NCBI RefSeq assembly: GCF_019263705.2
Contig: NZ_JADQDK010000001.1
Location: forward strand, 4,588,001-4,652,000
Length of the DNA stretch: 64,000 nt
Source of the DNA: Pseudonocardia abyssalis
GTDB taxonomy: Bacteria; Actinomycetota; Actinomycetes; Mycobacteriales; Pseudonocardiaceae
Direction: 5' to 3'
Both the position numbers and the translations under genes were made by a program. Under the pieces are notes generated by a model. That model worked only from the letters and a program-made list of their open reading frames with translations. It did not search any database and had not been told where the DNA came from. Positions 18,270-28,568 of the stretch are shown in pieces (the stretch's first letter is position 1; every line of letters starts with the position of its first letter).

Positions 18270-20093
18270 GTGACGACCCATCCCGCCGCGCCCGTGCCCG
18301 AGACCCTCTTCGACGACGAGCGCGAGCAGCGCTGGCGGGCCCGGTTCACCGCGCCGCGGATGTCGCGGCCGGCGTGGGCCCTGGACGCGCCGGACCGCTG
18401 CCTCTACTCGTCGAACGCCAGCGGGACGACCGAGATCTACGTCTGGGACCGCGCCACCGACACCCACCGGCAGGTCACCGACCGCGCCAGCGGGACGCAC
18501 TCCGCGACGCTCCCGCCCGACGGGTCGGCCGTCTGGTGGTTCGACGACACCGACGGCGACGAGCTCGGGCACTGGGTCACCGAGCCGTTCGCGCCGGACG
18601 GCACCGCCGCGGTGCCCGCACTGCCCGGCGTCGAGGACGGGTACTCGGCCGGCCTGGAGATCGGCCGCCGGGTCACCGTCGTGGGCACCTCCACCGACGA
18701 CGGCACGCGCATCTGGCTGCGCCGCGACGTCGACGCACCGGCGACGGTCGTCTACGAGCACGTCGAGGACGCGGGCGTCGGCGCGCTGTCCGAGGACGAG
18801 ACGCTCCTCGCGATCGGCCACTCCGAGCACGGCGACTCGCGCCACCCGTCGCTGCGCATCGTCCGCGTCGACGACGGCAGCGTCGTCGCGGAGCTGCACG
18901 ACGGGCCGGGCAAGGGGCTCGGCGCGATCTCGTTCGCCCCGGTCGAGGGCGACCCGCGGCTGCTGGTGCAGCACGAGCGGCACGGACGCGAGGAGCTGCT
19001 GATCTGGGACGTCGTCGCGGGCACCGAGACCGAGATCGAGCTCGGCCTGCCCGGCGAGGTGTACGCCGACTTCACACCCGACGGGCGCGCGCTGCTCGTC
19101 GGGCACACCCACGCCGCCCGCACCCGACTGCACCGCTACGACCTCGACGCGGGCGTGCTCACCGAGCTGCCCGTCGCACCGGGGTGCGTCGGTTCGGCGG
19201 AGGTCCGGCCGGACGGCACGGTCGAGTACAGCTGCAGCTCCGCGGCCGAGCCGTCGACGATCCGGGCGCTGCACCCCGACGGCACCGACCGGGTGCTCGT
19301 CGCGCCTCCCGGGGAGCGCGCGCCGGGTTCGGTACCGGTCACGGACCTGTGGGTGGACGGGCCCGGCGGGCGCATCCACGCTCTCGCCGCCACACCGCCC
19401 GACGGGGACGGCCGCGCGGTGTTCAGCCTGCACGGCGGCCCGCACGCCGCCGACGAGGACCGCTTCGGCGCCATGCGCGCGGCGTGGGTGGAGGCCGGGT
19501 TCGTCGTCGTCGAGGTCAACTACCGCGGCTCCACCGGCTACGGCTCGGCGTGGCGGGACGCGATCGAGGGCCGGCCGGGCACCACGGAGCTGGAGGACGT
19601 CGCCGCGGTGCTCGACGCGTGCGTCGCGCAGGGCCTGGTCGACCCGGCGAAGTGCGTCGTCGAGGGCTGGTCGTGGGGCGGCTATCTCTCACTGCTCGCC
19701 GTCGGCACGCAGCCGGAGCGGTGGGCCGCGGGGCTCGCGGGCGTGCCGGTGGCCGACTACGTCGCCGCCTACGCCGACGAGATGGAGCAGCTGCGCGCGT
19801 TCGACCGCGCCCTGTTCGGCGGGTCGCCGGAGGAGAAGCCCGAGCTGTACCGCACGGCGTCACCGCTGACCTACGTCGACGCCGTGCGGGTGCCGGTGCT
19901 GGTGCTGGCCGGGGAGAACGACCCGCGCTGCCCGATCCGCCAGATCGACAACTACCTCGACGCCCTCGCCGCCCGCGGGGACGTGGCCTACGAGGTGGCG
20001 CGGTTCGACGCGGGCCACGGCAGCCTGGTGGTGGACCAGACGCTGCAGCACATCGCGACGGAGATCGACTTCGCCCGTCGCGCCCTGGCCTGA
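18270..20093 (+). CDS. S9-family prolyl oligopeptidase-like peptidase
   Basis: This cytosolic serine peptidase has 607 residues. An N-terminal beta-propeller of repeated blades (SGTTEIYVWDRATDTHRQVT and similar) covers about residues 40-330. It is followed by an alpha/beta-hydrolase domain with nucleophile motif GWSWGGYLSLLA, acid ENDPRCP and catalytic His in DAGHGS. The family cleaves short peptides or acyl-peptides. The GTG at 18270 (VTTHPAAPVPETLFDD) begins the recognisable protein; the frame is open further upstream. A palindromic hairpin pair follows the stop. Confidence 0.92.
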   Translation: MTTHPAAPVPETLFDDEREQRWRARFTAPRMSRPAWALDAPDRCLYSSNASGTTEIYVWDRATDTHRQVTDRASGTHSATLPPDGSAVWWFDDTDGDELGHWVTEPFAPDGTAAVPALPGVEDGYSAGLEIGRRVTVVGTSTDDGTRIWLRRDVDAPATVVYEHVEDAGVGALSEDETLLAIGHSEHGDSRHPSLRIVRVDDGSVVAELHDGPGKGLGAISFAPVEGDPRLLVQHERHGREELLIWDVVAGTETEIELGLPGEVYADFTPDGRALLVGHTHAARTRLHRYDLDAGVLTELPVAPGCVGSAEVRPDGTVEYSCSSAAEPSTIRALHPDGTDRVLVAPPGERAPGSVPVTDLWVDGPGGRIHALAATPPDGDGRAVFSLHGGPHAADEDRFGAMRAAWVEAGFVVVEVNYRGSTGYGSAWRDAIEGRPGTTELEDVAAVLDACVAQGLVDPAKCVVEGWSWGGYLSLLAVGTQPERWAAGLAGVPVADYVAAYADEMEQLRAFDRALFGGSPEEKPELYRTASPLTYVDAVRVPVLVLAGENDPRCPIRQIDNYLDALAARGDVAYEVARFDAGHGSLVVDQTLQHIATEIDFARRALA

Positions 20094-20095
20094 AC

Positions 20096-20148
20096 GGCAG
20101 CAAAGCCACTTTGCTGCCGTCTGGCGGCGGCAAAGTGGCTTTACTGCC
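20096..20148. repeat. Paired palindromes with AAAGCCACTTT-type core
   Basis: A perfect 10-bp inverted repeat with a 3-nt loop (20096-20118; arms GGCAGCAAAG and CTTTGCTGCC) is followed by a second, imperfect copy (20126-20148, arms match 8 of 10). It lies between the convergent S9 peptidase and ohr genes, so a bidirectional terminator is likely. The doubled motif may be a dispersed element. Confidence 0.75.
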
Positions 20149-20174
20149 ATTGCGGGCGGGGCGGGGCGGGGCTG

Positions 20175-20597
20175 TCAGACCGTCGCCTTCAGCTCCACGT
20201 CGACGTTGCCGCGGGTGGCCTTGGAGTACGGGCACACCTGGTGCGCGCCCTCGACGAGCTCGTCGGCCTGGGCCTGGTCGAGGCCGGGGAGGTGGGCGGT
20301 GATGACCGCACTGATGCCGAAGCTGGTGTCGTCGGGCGCCAGGCTCACCGACGCGTCGACGGTGGCACCGTCGGGAACCGTGACGCCCTTGTTCTTCGCC
20401 ACGAGGCGCAGCGCGCCGTGGAAGCAGGTGGCGTAGGCCGCCGCGAAGAGCTGCTCGGGGTTGGTGGCCCCGCCGGGTCCGCCGAGTGCGGGCGGCATCT
20501 TCAGGTCCTGGTCGATGATCCCGTCGCTGGTCCGGACCCGCCCGTCCCGGCCACCGCCGGACGAGGTCGCCTCCGCCGTGTAGATCGCGTCCGCCAT
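20175..20597 (-). CDS. ohr: Organic hydroperoxide resistance protein
   Basis: Ohr reduces organic hydroperoxides with a reactive Cys pair. The 140-residue OsmC-fold protein has both cysteines, in AAYATCFHGALRL and HQVCPYSKATRGN, and the expected NPEQLFAAAYATCF segment. The ATG at 20597 has GGAAGGA upstream, and TATGTT (20632-20637) is a plausible -10 box. No ohrR repressor gene is adjacent, so any peroxide control must come from elsewhere. Confidence 0.95.
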   Translation of the reverse strand: MADAIYTAEATSSGGGRDGRVRTSDGIIDQDLKMPPALGGPGGATNPEQLFAAAYATCFHGALRLVAKNKGVTVPDGATVDASVSLAPDDTSFGISAVITAHLPGLDQAQADELVEGAHQVCPYSKATRGNVDVELKATV

Positions 20598-20631
20598 CGT
20601 GCTGTCCTTCCGTCGGGAATCTGTCGTGCAC

Positions 20632-20637
20632 AACATA
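20632..20637 (-). promoter_or_regulatory. Probable -10 box of ohr
   Basis: On the minus strand this reads TATGTT. It gives a short leader before the GGAAGGA ribosome-binding site and ATG at 20597. Confidence 0.4.
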
Positions 20638-20732
20638 CCTCCGGTCGACGACCCCGCGCCGTCACGCGTCGGTAGCCGGACGGAAACACGCGGCGCGCAC
20701 GATGGCGGACGTCCCGAGGAGGTGGCGGCTCG

Positions 20733-21773
20733 ATGCTGTGGCGCGTGCACGTGGAGCTGGAGGACCGGCCCGGCCGGCTGGGCGAGCTCGCCACGGCGGT
20801 CGGTGACGCGGGATGCAACATCATCTCGCTGCACGTCGTCGGGGAGCCCGCCGACGACGGATCGGTCACCGACGAACTGCTGGTCCGGGTACCCACCGGG
20901 ATCGACGCGGCGGAGATGGCGGCCGCGATCGAGCGCGCCGGGATCCCGTGCTCGTTGCTGGTGCGGGCCGACGCCCAGGAACTCGCCGACCCCGCGACGA
21001 CCGCTCTGGCGCTCGCCCGGATGGTCGCGGCCGATCCGGGCAGCGCCCCGCGCGCGGTCGCGACGATGCTGCGGGCCCGCCTGGTCGACCCGGCCGACCC
21101 CGACCCGGGCGGCCACACCCACGCACTGCGCGTGGGTGCGCGTCAGCTCCGCCTCGGCCGGGCGTGGCCGTTCACCGCGACCGAGATCTCCCGCGCGGCG
21201 GCGCTGCTGGAGCTCGCGGCGCAGCTCGCGCTGCGCACCCCCGCCGCGCCCGAGCGCGACGACCGCATCCTGCTCCTGCGCGACGGCTCCGAGGTCCGGA
21301 TGCGCGCCGCGACCCCGGGCGACGCCCCGCTGGTCGCGGCCCTGCACGCCCGCTGCTCCCCCGCCACCCGGCGGTCGCGCTTCCTCAGCCCCGCTCCACG
21401 CCTCGACGGCGCCGAGTTGGAGCGGCTCCTCGGGGGTGACGACGGCGAGGCCGTCCTCGCCATCACCGTCGACGGCGGCAGCGCCGTGGGCATCGCCACC
21501 TTCGGCCCCGACGGCCCGACGGCAGCGCGGTTCGGCGTGCTCGTCGCGGACGCCTGGCACGGCCGCGGCGTCGGCACGGCCCTGCTGCGGCGGATGGCCG
21601 ACATGGCCGCCGACCGCGGGCTCACGGAGCTGACGGGCGTCGCCCGTCCGGACGACCTCGGCGTCACCCGCCTGCTGCGCCGGGCCGGACTGCGCCCGTC
21701 GGCGGAGATCTCCGACGGCGAGGTGCGGCTGCGCGCCGCCCTACCGACGTCCAGCGGCACCCTGGTCGGGTAG
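20733..21773 (+). CDS. ACT-GNAT fusion protein
   Basis: This 346-residue fusion has an N-terminal ACT domain (about 1-75: WRVHVELEDRPGRLGELAT, then AGCNIISLHVVGEP), a helical middle of about 110 residues, and a C-terminal GNAT acetyltransferase domain. The latter has VRMRAATPGDAPLVAALH and the acetyl-CoA loop DAWHGRGVGTALL. ACT domains sense amino acids, so acetyltransferase activity tuned by an amino acid is the natural inference; neither ligand nor target is known. The ATG at 20733 has a strong GAGGAGGTGG site. The gene is not in an operon. Confidence 0.88.
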   Translation: MLWRVHVELEDRPGRLGELATAVGDAGCNIISLHVVGEPADDGSVTDELLVRVPTGIDAAEMAAAIERAGIPCSLLVRADAQELADPATTALALARMVAADPGSAPRAVATMLRARLVDPADPDPGGHTHALRVGARQLRLGRAWPFTATEISRAAALLELAAQLALRTPAAPERDDRILLLRDGSEVRMRAATPGDAPLVAALHARCSPATRRSRFLSPAPRLDGAELERLLGGDDGEAVLAITVDGGSAVGIATFGPDGPTAARFGVLVADAWHGRGVGTALLRRMADMAADRGLTELTGVARPDDLGVTRLLRRAGLRPSAEISDGEVRLRAALPTSSGTLVG

Positions 21774-21828
21774 TGCAGGAGGGGGCCGCCCGTCCACGCT
21801 GACGGACGATCCCCTCCCGGATCGGGGG

Positions 21829-22944
<1,116 letters not shown>

Positions 22945-22982
22945 GGTGGGCTCCTCCAGGGAGGTCGAGGGCGGGCGCGCCT

Positions 22983-23003
22983 GGCCCCCGGGAAACCCGG
23001 GCC
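22983..23003 (-). terminator. GC-rich hairpin between cslZ and the ABC ATPase gene
   Basis: Two self-complementary CCCGGG hexamers flank AAA (22987-23001), with GG/CC outer pairs. It lies about 95 nt after the cslZ stop and 40 nt before the next start, so it probably ends the csl transcript. Confidence 0.45.
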
Positions 23004-23096
23004 TGCCTGCATGGTTGACCGGTCTGCAGGTCGGCGTCGGCGCCCCGCCACTCTCGCATGGGGATTGTGCCCCGCGCCACAGTCCGGCGGCCCCGT

Positions 23097-24095
23097 TCAG
23101 GACGCGCGTTCGGCCAGCCCCAGCGCGTAGTCCGGGTACCACTGCCCGGCCTCCGGCTCGCCCGCGCGGCACGCGCCGTCGGACTCCCCGGGGCGCTTGA
23201 CCCACAACAGCGCGTCGACCAGCGGGTGGCCCGCGTCCAGGGTCGGCGCGGCCCCCAGCGCGCGGTCGGGCGGGTTGCAGAAGCTCGGAGCGCCGTCGAT
23301 GTCGCCCTGGGGCGGGGCGCCCGCACCGTTGCGGCTGGTGTCGACGACGAACCGCGCGCCGTCGAGCCGCTCGGAGAGCTCCGTGCCGAACTCGACGTTG
23401 ACCTCCGTCGAGCGGAAGTTGGCGACGTTGAGCGAGAAGCCGTCGGCCCGGTCGATGCCGGAGCGGCGCAGCGCCTCGGCGAGGGCGTCGACGTCGGAGA
23501 TGAATCCGGGGTTGCCCGCGTCGAGGTAGACGGTGGCGCCCGCGTCCTTGAGGGTGTCGATCGCCGAGCCGAGCAGTTCGTAGCGCTCGTCGCGCAACGC
23601 GCCGTCGACGCAGCCGGACAGCTCGTGGGGCACCGCGTCGGGCTCCAGGACCACGGTGGCGTCACTGTCGCGGATCGTGTCGGCGAGCAGGTCGACCCAC
23701 TCGAGATAGGAGTCGCCGTCACCCGCTCCACCAGCGGAGAAGCTGCCGCAGTCGCGGTGCGGGATGTTGTAGGCCACGAGCAGCGGCCGGGCGTCCGCCG
23801 CCTCCGCCCGCTCCACGTAGTCGGCGACCTCCACCCGCACCTGCTCGGTGTCTCCGGTCGCCCACAGCGGGAACGGCTGGTCGGAGATCCGGCGGATCAG
23901 CTCGGCGTCGTCGGTGCGTCCCTCGGCCTCCCACCGCGTCACCTGGGCGGCGGCCTCCGACGCGGGGTCGACGTAGAACCCGGACGGGGCCGACACCGCG
24001 GCGGGCGCCGTCGCGGGCGGCTCCACGGCCGTCGAGCACCCGCCGAGCAGCACCGCCCCGAGGAGCAGCGCGGTCAGGCCGCCTGGCGTCCTCAT
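23097..24095 (-). CDS. cslZ: Secreted GH6 endoglucanase-like lipoprotein
   Basis: This 332-residue exported protein has a lipobox near its N-terminus (LLGGCST) and a glycoside hydrolase family 6 domain. Recognisable stretches are LLVAYNIPHRDCGSFSAGG, VVLEPDA (catalytic-site Asp), NVANFRS and LLWVKRPGESDG. In Streptomyces the third gene of the csl cluster encodes such an enzyme, which trims the beta-1,4-glucan made by CslA. The ATG at 24095 overlaps the glxA stop (ATGA), so its synthesis is coupled to glxA. Confidence 0.9.
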   Translation of the reverse strand: MRTPGGLTALLLGAVLLGGCSTAVEPPATAPAAVSAPSGFYVDPASEAAAQVTRWEAEGRTDDAELIRRISDQPFPLWATGDTEQVRVEVADYVERAEAADARPLLVAYNIPHRDCGSFSAGGAGDGDSYLEWVDLLADTIRDSDATVVLEPDAVPHELSGCVDGALRDERYELLGSAIDTLKDAGATVYLDAGNPGFISDVDALAEALRRSGIDRADGFSLNVANFRSTEVNVEFGTELSERLDGARFVVDTSRNGAGAPPQGDIDGAPSFCNPPDRALGAAPTLDAGHPLVDALLWVKRPGESDGACRAGEPEAGQWYPDYALGLAERAS

Positions 24096-26044
24096 GTCAC
24101 CTGCACCCATCTCGCGACCGACGGCGTGCCCTGGTCGTCGACGAGGAACAGCATGTAGAAGCCCGGCGGCGCCAGGGTGGCCTCGGCCGGGACGGCCAGC
24201 CCGAGTGTCCCGTCCGGTCGCTTCTCCACGTCGAGGGCGACGGAGCGCTGCTCCAGGTCCGTGACGTGGGTCGCGGCACTCGGACGGATCAGCCGGGCGC
24301 GGTCGATCCGCTCCGCGTCCGGCGTGGCGACCGTCATGGTCTCGCCCAGCGCGACGGCGGCCGGCGCGTCGGTGATCTCCGGGCGCTCCCCCCGGAACAT
24401 GTACGGCGGGGTGAAGATCTCCAGGCGGTGCTCGAAGTCGGCGTCGCGGGTGTTGAGGACGTCGGAGAACAGCGCGTCGCCGCCCATCACGATCACCTGC
24501 CCGTTGGGCAGCAGGATGCCCGCGGAGTGGTAGTCACGGCCCACCGACGACTCCGCGACCGGGCGGATCGTGTTCGACGACGGCGTGTAGAGGCTGGCCT
24601 CGAAGATGTGGCTCTGCCCCTTGCCCCGGTAGTCCCGCGAGCCGCCGGCGATGAGGATCTCGTCGGTCGGCAGCGTCACGACGTTGGGGTAGCGCGTGGG
24701 CTCGGGCAGGTCCGGGCCCGGGGTGTAGGCGGGCTGTTCGGCCGTGAGGTCGATGACGTCGGTGCGCGCGGTGGACAGCGGCGACTCCCCCACCCCACCC
24801 CCACCGACGACGAGCATCCGCTGGTCCTGCACCGGACCGGCCCACACCGACCCGGAGGTCTCGACGAGGTCGGGGTCGCGCAGGCCCGGAACGGGCGCGA
24901 ACGTGTTGTCCGCCAGGTTCCAGAGCCCGGGCTCGCGGCCCTGCTGCGCCGGGCCGTAGCCGGTGGTCGATCCGGAGTAGAACAGCTGGTCGGGCTGCGC
25001 GGTCTGGAACAGCGCCGGGTAGGACGGGAAGTAGCGGCGCAGGTCCGGCCGCTCGGTCCACACCTGCGTGACCGGGTCGTAGGTCTCGTTCTGCCCGTCC
25101 AGGATCTGGCCGAGCCCGTCGAGGCCCGACACCGAGAGCACCGTGCCGTCGGAGAGCGGCGTCAGGCTCGGGTACCAGCGCTTGTGCACCATGTCCCCGA
25201 CCTGCACGTACTCCTCGGTCACGGGGTCGAACTCGTAGGAGTCGGCGATCCCCTGGTAGTCCTGCTTGTCCAGGTTCATCGCCTCGGCCAGGCCGTAGAG
25301 GTTCTGCGCGTCCTCACCGGCCAGGCCGGTGATGACGTACTTGGACGGGTCCGCGGTGACCCCGGGAGCCCCCTCGACCACGGACTCGACCCACACCTCG
25401 CTCTCGCTGGCGGTCACCGTCGCCGAGCCGTCGCGCTCGATCACCTTCGACGCCGCCGGCACGGTGAACGCGCTCGTCGCGCGGTAGGTCCGGCCGTCCG
25501 GGGAGACGAACTCGGTGCCCTCGGGGAAGTCGCGCGCGGCCGCCGGGGACTCGTTCTTCACGCGCATCGCGCCCGCCGCGAGCGTGACGTCGCCCTCGAG
25601 CACCTCGTAGCGCTGTGTGCCGCCCGCGACGAGCAGGTTGCCGTCGGGGAGGAACGCGTGGCCGCCGCAGAACAGGTCGGCCGGGGTGAGCACCAGGCGC
25701 GCCTGCCCGGTGGCCGGGTCGTAGAGCAGGCTCTTGAACGTGCCGGCGTCGAACTGAGCGCGGTCGTTGCCGGACCCGGCGATGATCAGCACCTTGCCGG
25801 TGGGGAGCAGCGCGGCGTGGATCGCGTTGATCTGCAGGCCCTCCGGCAGCTCGACGACGTCCCAGTGGCCGAACTCGGCCTTGTACCCCGGGCTGTCGAT
25901 GAGCTGCTGGTGACGGATCTCCGTGACGAACGCGATGGCGGGCGGGACGTTCACCGCGATCAGCACGGTCGGCGCCAGGATGATCGTGAGGATCCGCCCG
26001 CGCCGGGTGATCGCGGACAGGGTTCTGCGCAGCAGGCGCCTCAC
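24092..26044 (-). CDS. glxA: GlxA-type mononuclear copper-radical oxidase
   Basis: This galactose-oxidase-like enzyme has 650 residues, an N-terminal membrane segment (about 17-40), a Kelch beta-propeller and a C-terminal Ig-like domain. The candidate Tyr-Cys cofactor is Cys126 (DLFCGGHAF) with Tyr291 (HKRWYPSLTPL); the neighbouring Trp290 suits the GlxA group. Further copper ligands are Tyr505-His506 (RDYHSAG) and His593 (SAATHVTD). In Streptomyces, GlxA acts with CslA on hyphal-tip glycans and needs copper for morphogenesis. The GTG at 26044 overlaps the cslA stop (GTGA), and the stop overlaps cslZ. Confidence 0.93.
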   Translation of the reverse strand: MRRLLRRTLSAITRRGRILTIILAPTVLIAVNVPPAIAFVTEIRHQQLIDSPGYKAEFGHWDVVELPEGLQINAIHAALLPTGKVLIIAGSGNDRAQFDAGTFKSLLYDPATGQARLVLTPADLFCGGHAFLPDGNLLVAGGTQRYEVLEGDVTLAAGAMRVKNESPAAARDFPEGTEFVSPDGRTYRATSAFTVPAASKVIERDGSATVTASESEVWVESVVEGAPGVTADPSKYVITGLAGEDAQNLYGLAEAMNLDKQDYQGIADSYEFDPVTEEYVQVGDMVHKRWYPSLTPLSDGTVLSVSGLDGLGQILDGQNETYDPVTQVWTERPDLRRYFPSYPALFQTAQPDQLFYSGSTTGYGPAQQGREPGLWNLADNTFAPVPGLRDPDLVETSGSVWAGPVQDQRMLVVGGGGVGESPLSTARTDVIDLTAEQPAYTPGPDLPEPTRYPNVVTLPTDEILIAGGSRDYRGKGQSHIFEASLYTPSSNTIRPVAESSVGRDYHSAGILLPNGQVIVMGGDALFSDVLNTRDADFEHRLEIFTPPYMFRGERPEITDAPAAVALGETMTVATPDAERIDRARLIRPSAATHVTDLEQRSVALDVEKRPDGTLGLAVPAEATLAPPGFYMLFLVDDQGTPSVARWVQVT

Positions 26045-28365
26045 GTCGGGTCGCTCCTCGTCTCGGTGCCGTCGGGGCGGGGTCGGGGGGTGGGCGCGAC
26101 GCGGGGGACCACCGGCAGCCCGCCGGGCGGGGCCTGCTGGTCGCGCACCGGAGGTTCGACGTAGGGCCGCGGCTGCACGGGCCGCGAGCCCACGGGCACA
26201 CCGGGCCGGGGGGCCTCGCGCTGCGCGGGCGGGCCGTCGTGGCGCGCCGGAGGTCGGGCCGGGTCGTGCCGCATCGGCGGCCGCGGGGCGGGCGGCAGGC
26301 CCGGCCGCGCGTGGTCCGGCTGCAGCGGCACCCGCACCGGACCGCCGGGGCCCCGCATCGGCGGCCGCGGGGCTGGTCCCGTCCACGGCGCCGGCGGCTG
26401 CGGGCCGGCCGCTGCGGTGTCCGGCCTCCGGGGTTCGGGCGTGCGAGGAGCGGTCTCGCGCAGGTCCGGCTTGCGGGCATCGGGCTTGCGGGGCTCGATC
26501 GGCACACCCCGCAGCGACGTGCGGGGCGGCTCGTCGCCGGCGTCCGGGTCGTCGTCGAGGTCGTCGGGACGGACCGCGTTGGCGAGCACGACCGGGTCGG
26601 CGTCCACCGCGGCGTCGACGACCTCGGCCCCGGTCGCGACGCTTCGCGTGACGTCGGCGTTGAGCCACCACAGCGCCACCGGTGCGAGGCTGATCAGCAG
26701 CGCGAGCGCGGGCCACATCATGACCTCGAGGTTCGCGTAGCCCAGCACGACCGAACCGGCGAGCGCGACGCCGAGCAGGGCCGTCCACTGCAGGTGCCGG
26801 CGGAAGGTGATCAGCCGGTCGCGGGTGGCGGCGTCGCTCTTGGGCGTGACGACGAACTTCGCGGGCCGCCGCAGCAGGGTCGCGATCAGCGAGCTCGCGT
26901 AGATCGGCGACGAGATGACCGACATCGCCATCCCGCGCACGCCCGGCGAGTTCTCCTCCTCGTACGGGCTGACGTTGTAGCGCCGGTTGCGGATGTAGAC
27001 CCACAGCTGGAACGCGGTGGCGTCGATGTAGAGCGCGAGCCACAGCTGCGGTGGGACGACGATGCCGGAGACGCCCATCGTCAGGTAGAGGACGGCGTTG
27101 ACGCCGCCGAGGATCCAGCCCGCCGCCATCGACGGGTAGAACGTCGTGATGAGGAGGTAGTGCAGGGTCCGGCCGGGGGTGAGCCGGCGCAGCCGCTTCC
27201 AGAACGGGCCGGAGAGGATCTCGAAGGTGCCCCGCGACCACCGCAGCTGCTGGGAGAAGTAGTCGCTCCAGGACGACGGTCCCTCGCCGACCGCGACGAC
27301 GTCGGGGGTGTAGACCGACTTCCATTTCGCCCCGGTCACGGGGTTGCGGCGGGAGTGGATCGCGAGCCCCGTCGCCATGTCCTCGGTGATGGAGTCGGCG
27401 AACCCGCCGATGCAGACCAGAGCGTCGATCCGGATCGCGTTGTTCGTGCCGACGAGCATCGGGGACTCGTACGCGTTGGCCGCGCGCTGGATCACGCTGT
27501 GGAACGGGAACTGCTGGCTCTCCGCACCCTTGGTGACGAAGTTGTCGACGTTCGCGTAGCACTGCGGTCCGACGACGAACGCGACGTCGGGGTCGCGGAA
27601 GTAGCCGAGCATCCGCTGCGCGTAGTTGGGCAGCGGCACGTGGTCGGGGTCGACGGAGAGGAAGACCTCGTAGCGGTGGCCGTAGCGGTCGACCCAGGCG
27701 TTGTAGTTGCCGTGCTTGGTCTTCGCCTTGAAGTGGCCGGTCGGCTGGTTGTACTCGGGGATCCCCCGCCGGGTGAAGTGCCGGACGCCCTCGGCGCGGC
27801 ACATCTCCTTCACGGCCGGGTCGTCGCCCTCGTCGAGCAGCCACACGTGGAACACGCCGTCATGGCGGATGCGGCGCGCGGCGTGCACCGTTGCGCGGAC
27901 CATCTCCAACGGTTCCTTGCCCGGCACGATCGTGGTGAGGAACGCGACGCGCAGGCGGGGGTCCGGGCGCACCGGGATCGGGTCGCGCGCGAGCATCGAG
28001 GCCAGCGACAGCGAGAACACGTTGACCAGCCGCAGCCCCTCCACCAGAGCGATGGAGGCGATGACGAAGACGTTCGCGGCCACGGTCCACGGCCGCGTCG
28101 TGTCGATGTCCGGCGTGTGCGAGGGCTGCAGGAGCCAGTAGACGAAAGCCGCCTCGAACGCCACGTTGAGCGTGATGATCAACAGCGACACCAGCCACGA
28201 GCGACGGCCCGACGACGCGTGCACCCCGCGGAAACGGACCCGGTAACCCGGCCCCGCCTCCGTGATCTCCCCCGAGAGCTGGCTGAAATCGCGGACGGCG
28301 AACGCACCGGTCTCCGGGCCGATGGTCGGACTGTCGTGCACGCAACTACCCCCGATGGACTTCAC
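26041..28365 (-). CDS. cslA: Cellulose synthase-like glycosyltransferase CslA
   Basis: This membrane GT2 synthase has 774 residues. Two N-terminal membrane helices (about 55-120) precede the catalytic domain, which has LLDEGDD, DPDH (239-242), TED (327-329) and QQLRW (372-376), the processive-synthase motifs. Further membrane helices follow to about residue 575. The last 180 residues are an unusually long, Pro/Arg-rich cytoplasmic tail with repeated RPPMR units. It should polymerise a beta-glucan at hyphal tips. The GTG at 28365 was chosen; a GTG about 8 codons later is possible. It is first in the overlapping cslA-glxA-cslZ operon. Confidence 0.94.
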   Translation of the reverse strand: MKSIGGSCVHDSPTIGPETGAFAVRDFSQLSGEITEAGPGYRVRFRGVHASSGRRSWLVSLLIITLNVAFEAAFVYWLLQPSHTPDIDTTRPWTVAANVFVIASIALVEGLRLVNVFSLSLASMLARDPIPVRPDPRLRVAFLTTIVPGKEPLEMVRATVHAARRIRHDGVFHVWLLDEGDDPAVKEMCRAEGVRHFTRRGIPEYNQPTGHFKAKTKHGNYNAWVDRYGHRYEVFLSVDPDHVPLPNYAQRMLGYFRDPDVAFVVGPQCYANVDNFVTKGAESQQFPFHSVIQRAANAYESPMLVGTNNAIRIDALVCIGGFADSITEDMATGLAIHSRRNPVTGAKWKSVYTPDVVAVGEGPSSWSDYFSQQLRWSRGTFEILSGPFWKRLRRLTPGRTLHYLLITTFYPSMAAGWILGGVNAVLYLTMGVSGIVVPPQLWLALYIDATAFQLWVYIRNRRYNVSPYEEENSPGVRGMAMSVISSPIYASSLIATLLRRPAKFVVTPKSDAATRDRLITFRRHLQWTALLGVALAGSVVLGYANLEVMMWPALALLISLAPVALWWLNADVTRSVATGAEVVDAAVDADPVVLANAVRPDDLDDDPDAGDEPPRTSLRGVPIEPRKPDARKPDLRETAPRTPEPRRPDTAAAGPQPPAPWTGPAPRPPMRGPGGPVRVPLQPDHARPGLPPAPRPPMRHDPARPPARHDGPPAQREAPRPGVPVGSRPVQPRPYVEPPVRDQQAPPGGLPVVPRVAPTPRPRPDGTETRSDPT

Positions 28366-28521
28366 TCACGAGCGTGATCGTGGCGGCAGCCGGAGCCTGT
28401 TACACAACACAAGGTGACGACAACTCCGCCGGTTCGGTCGATCCGGCCGGACGCGTAGCTCGACCAGGTGACATCGGAGCAGGTTGCGTCGACCCCGCGT
28501 GATGATCCCCACACATGGGTC

Positions 28522-28552
28522 GGCCCCCGCACCGCAACGGTGCGAGGGCCGA
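28522..28552 (-). terminator. Strong terminator after the catalase gene
   Basis: Arms 28522-28535 and 28539-28552 pair at 13 of 14 positions around a CAA loop, 17 nt past the catalase stop. It isolates catalase transcription from the csl operon. Confidence 0.8.
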
Positions 28553-28568
28553 TCGGGGGAAGGCGGCT

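Noticed and set aside
21774-21828. A terminator between the ACT-GNAT and ABC ATPase genes
   Set aside because: Only short, imperfect stems (CGATCC with GGATCG) are visible; too weak to list.
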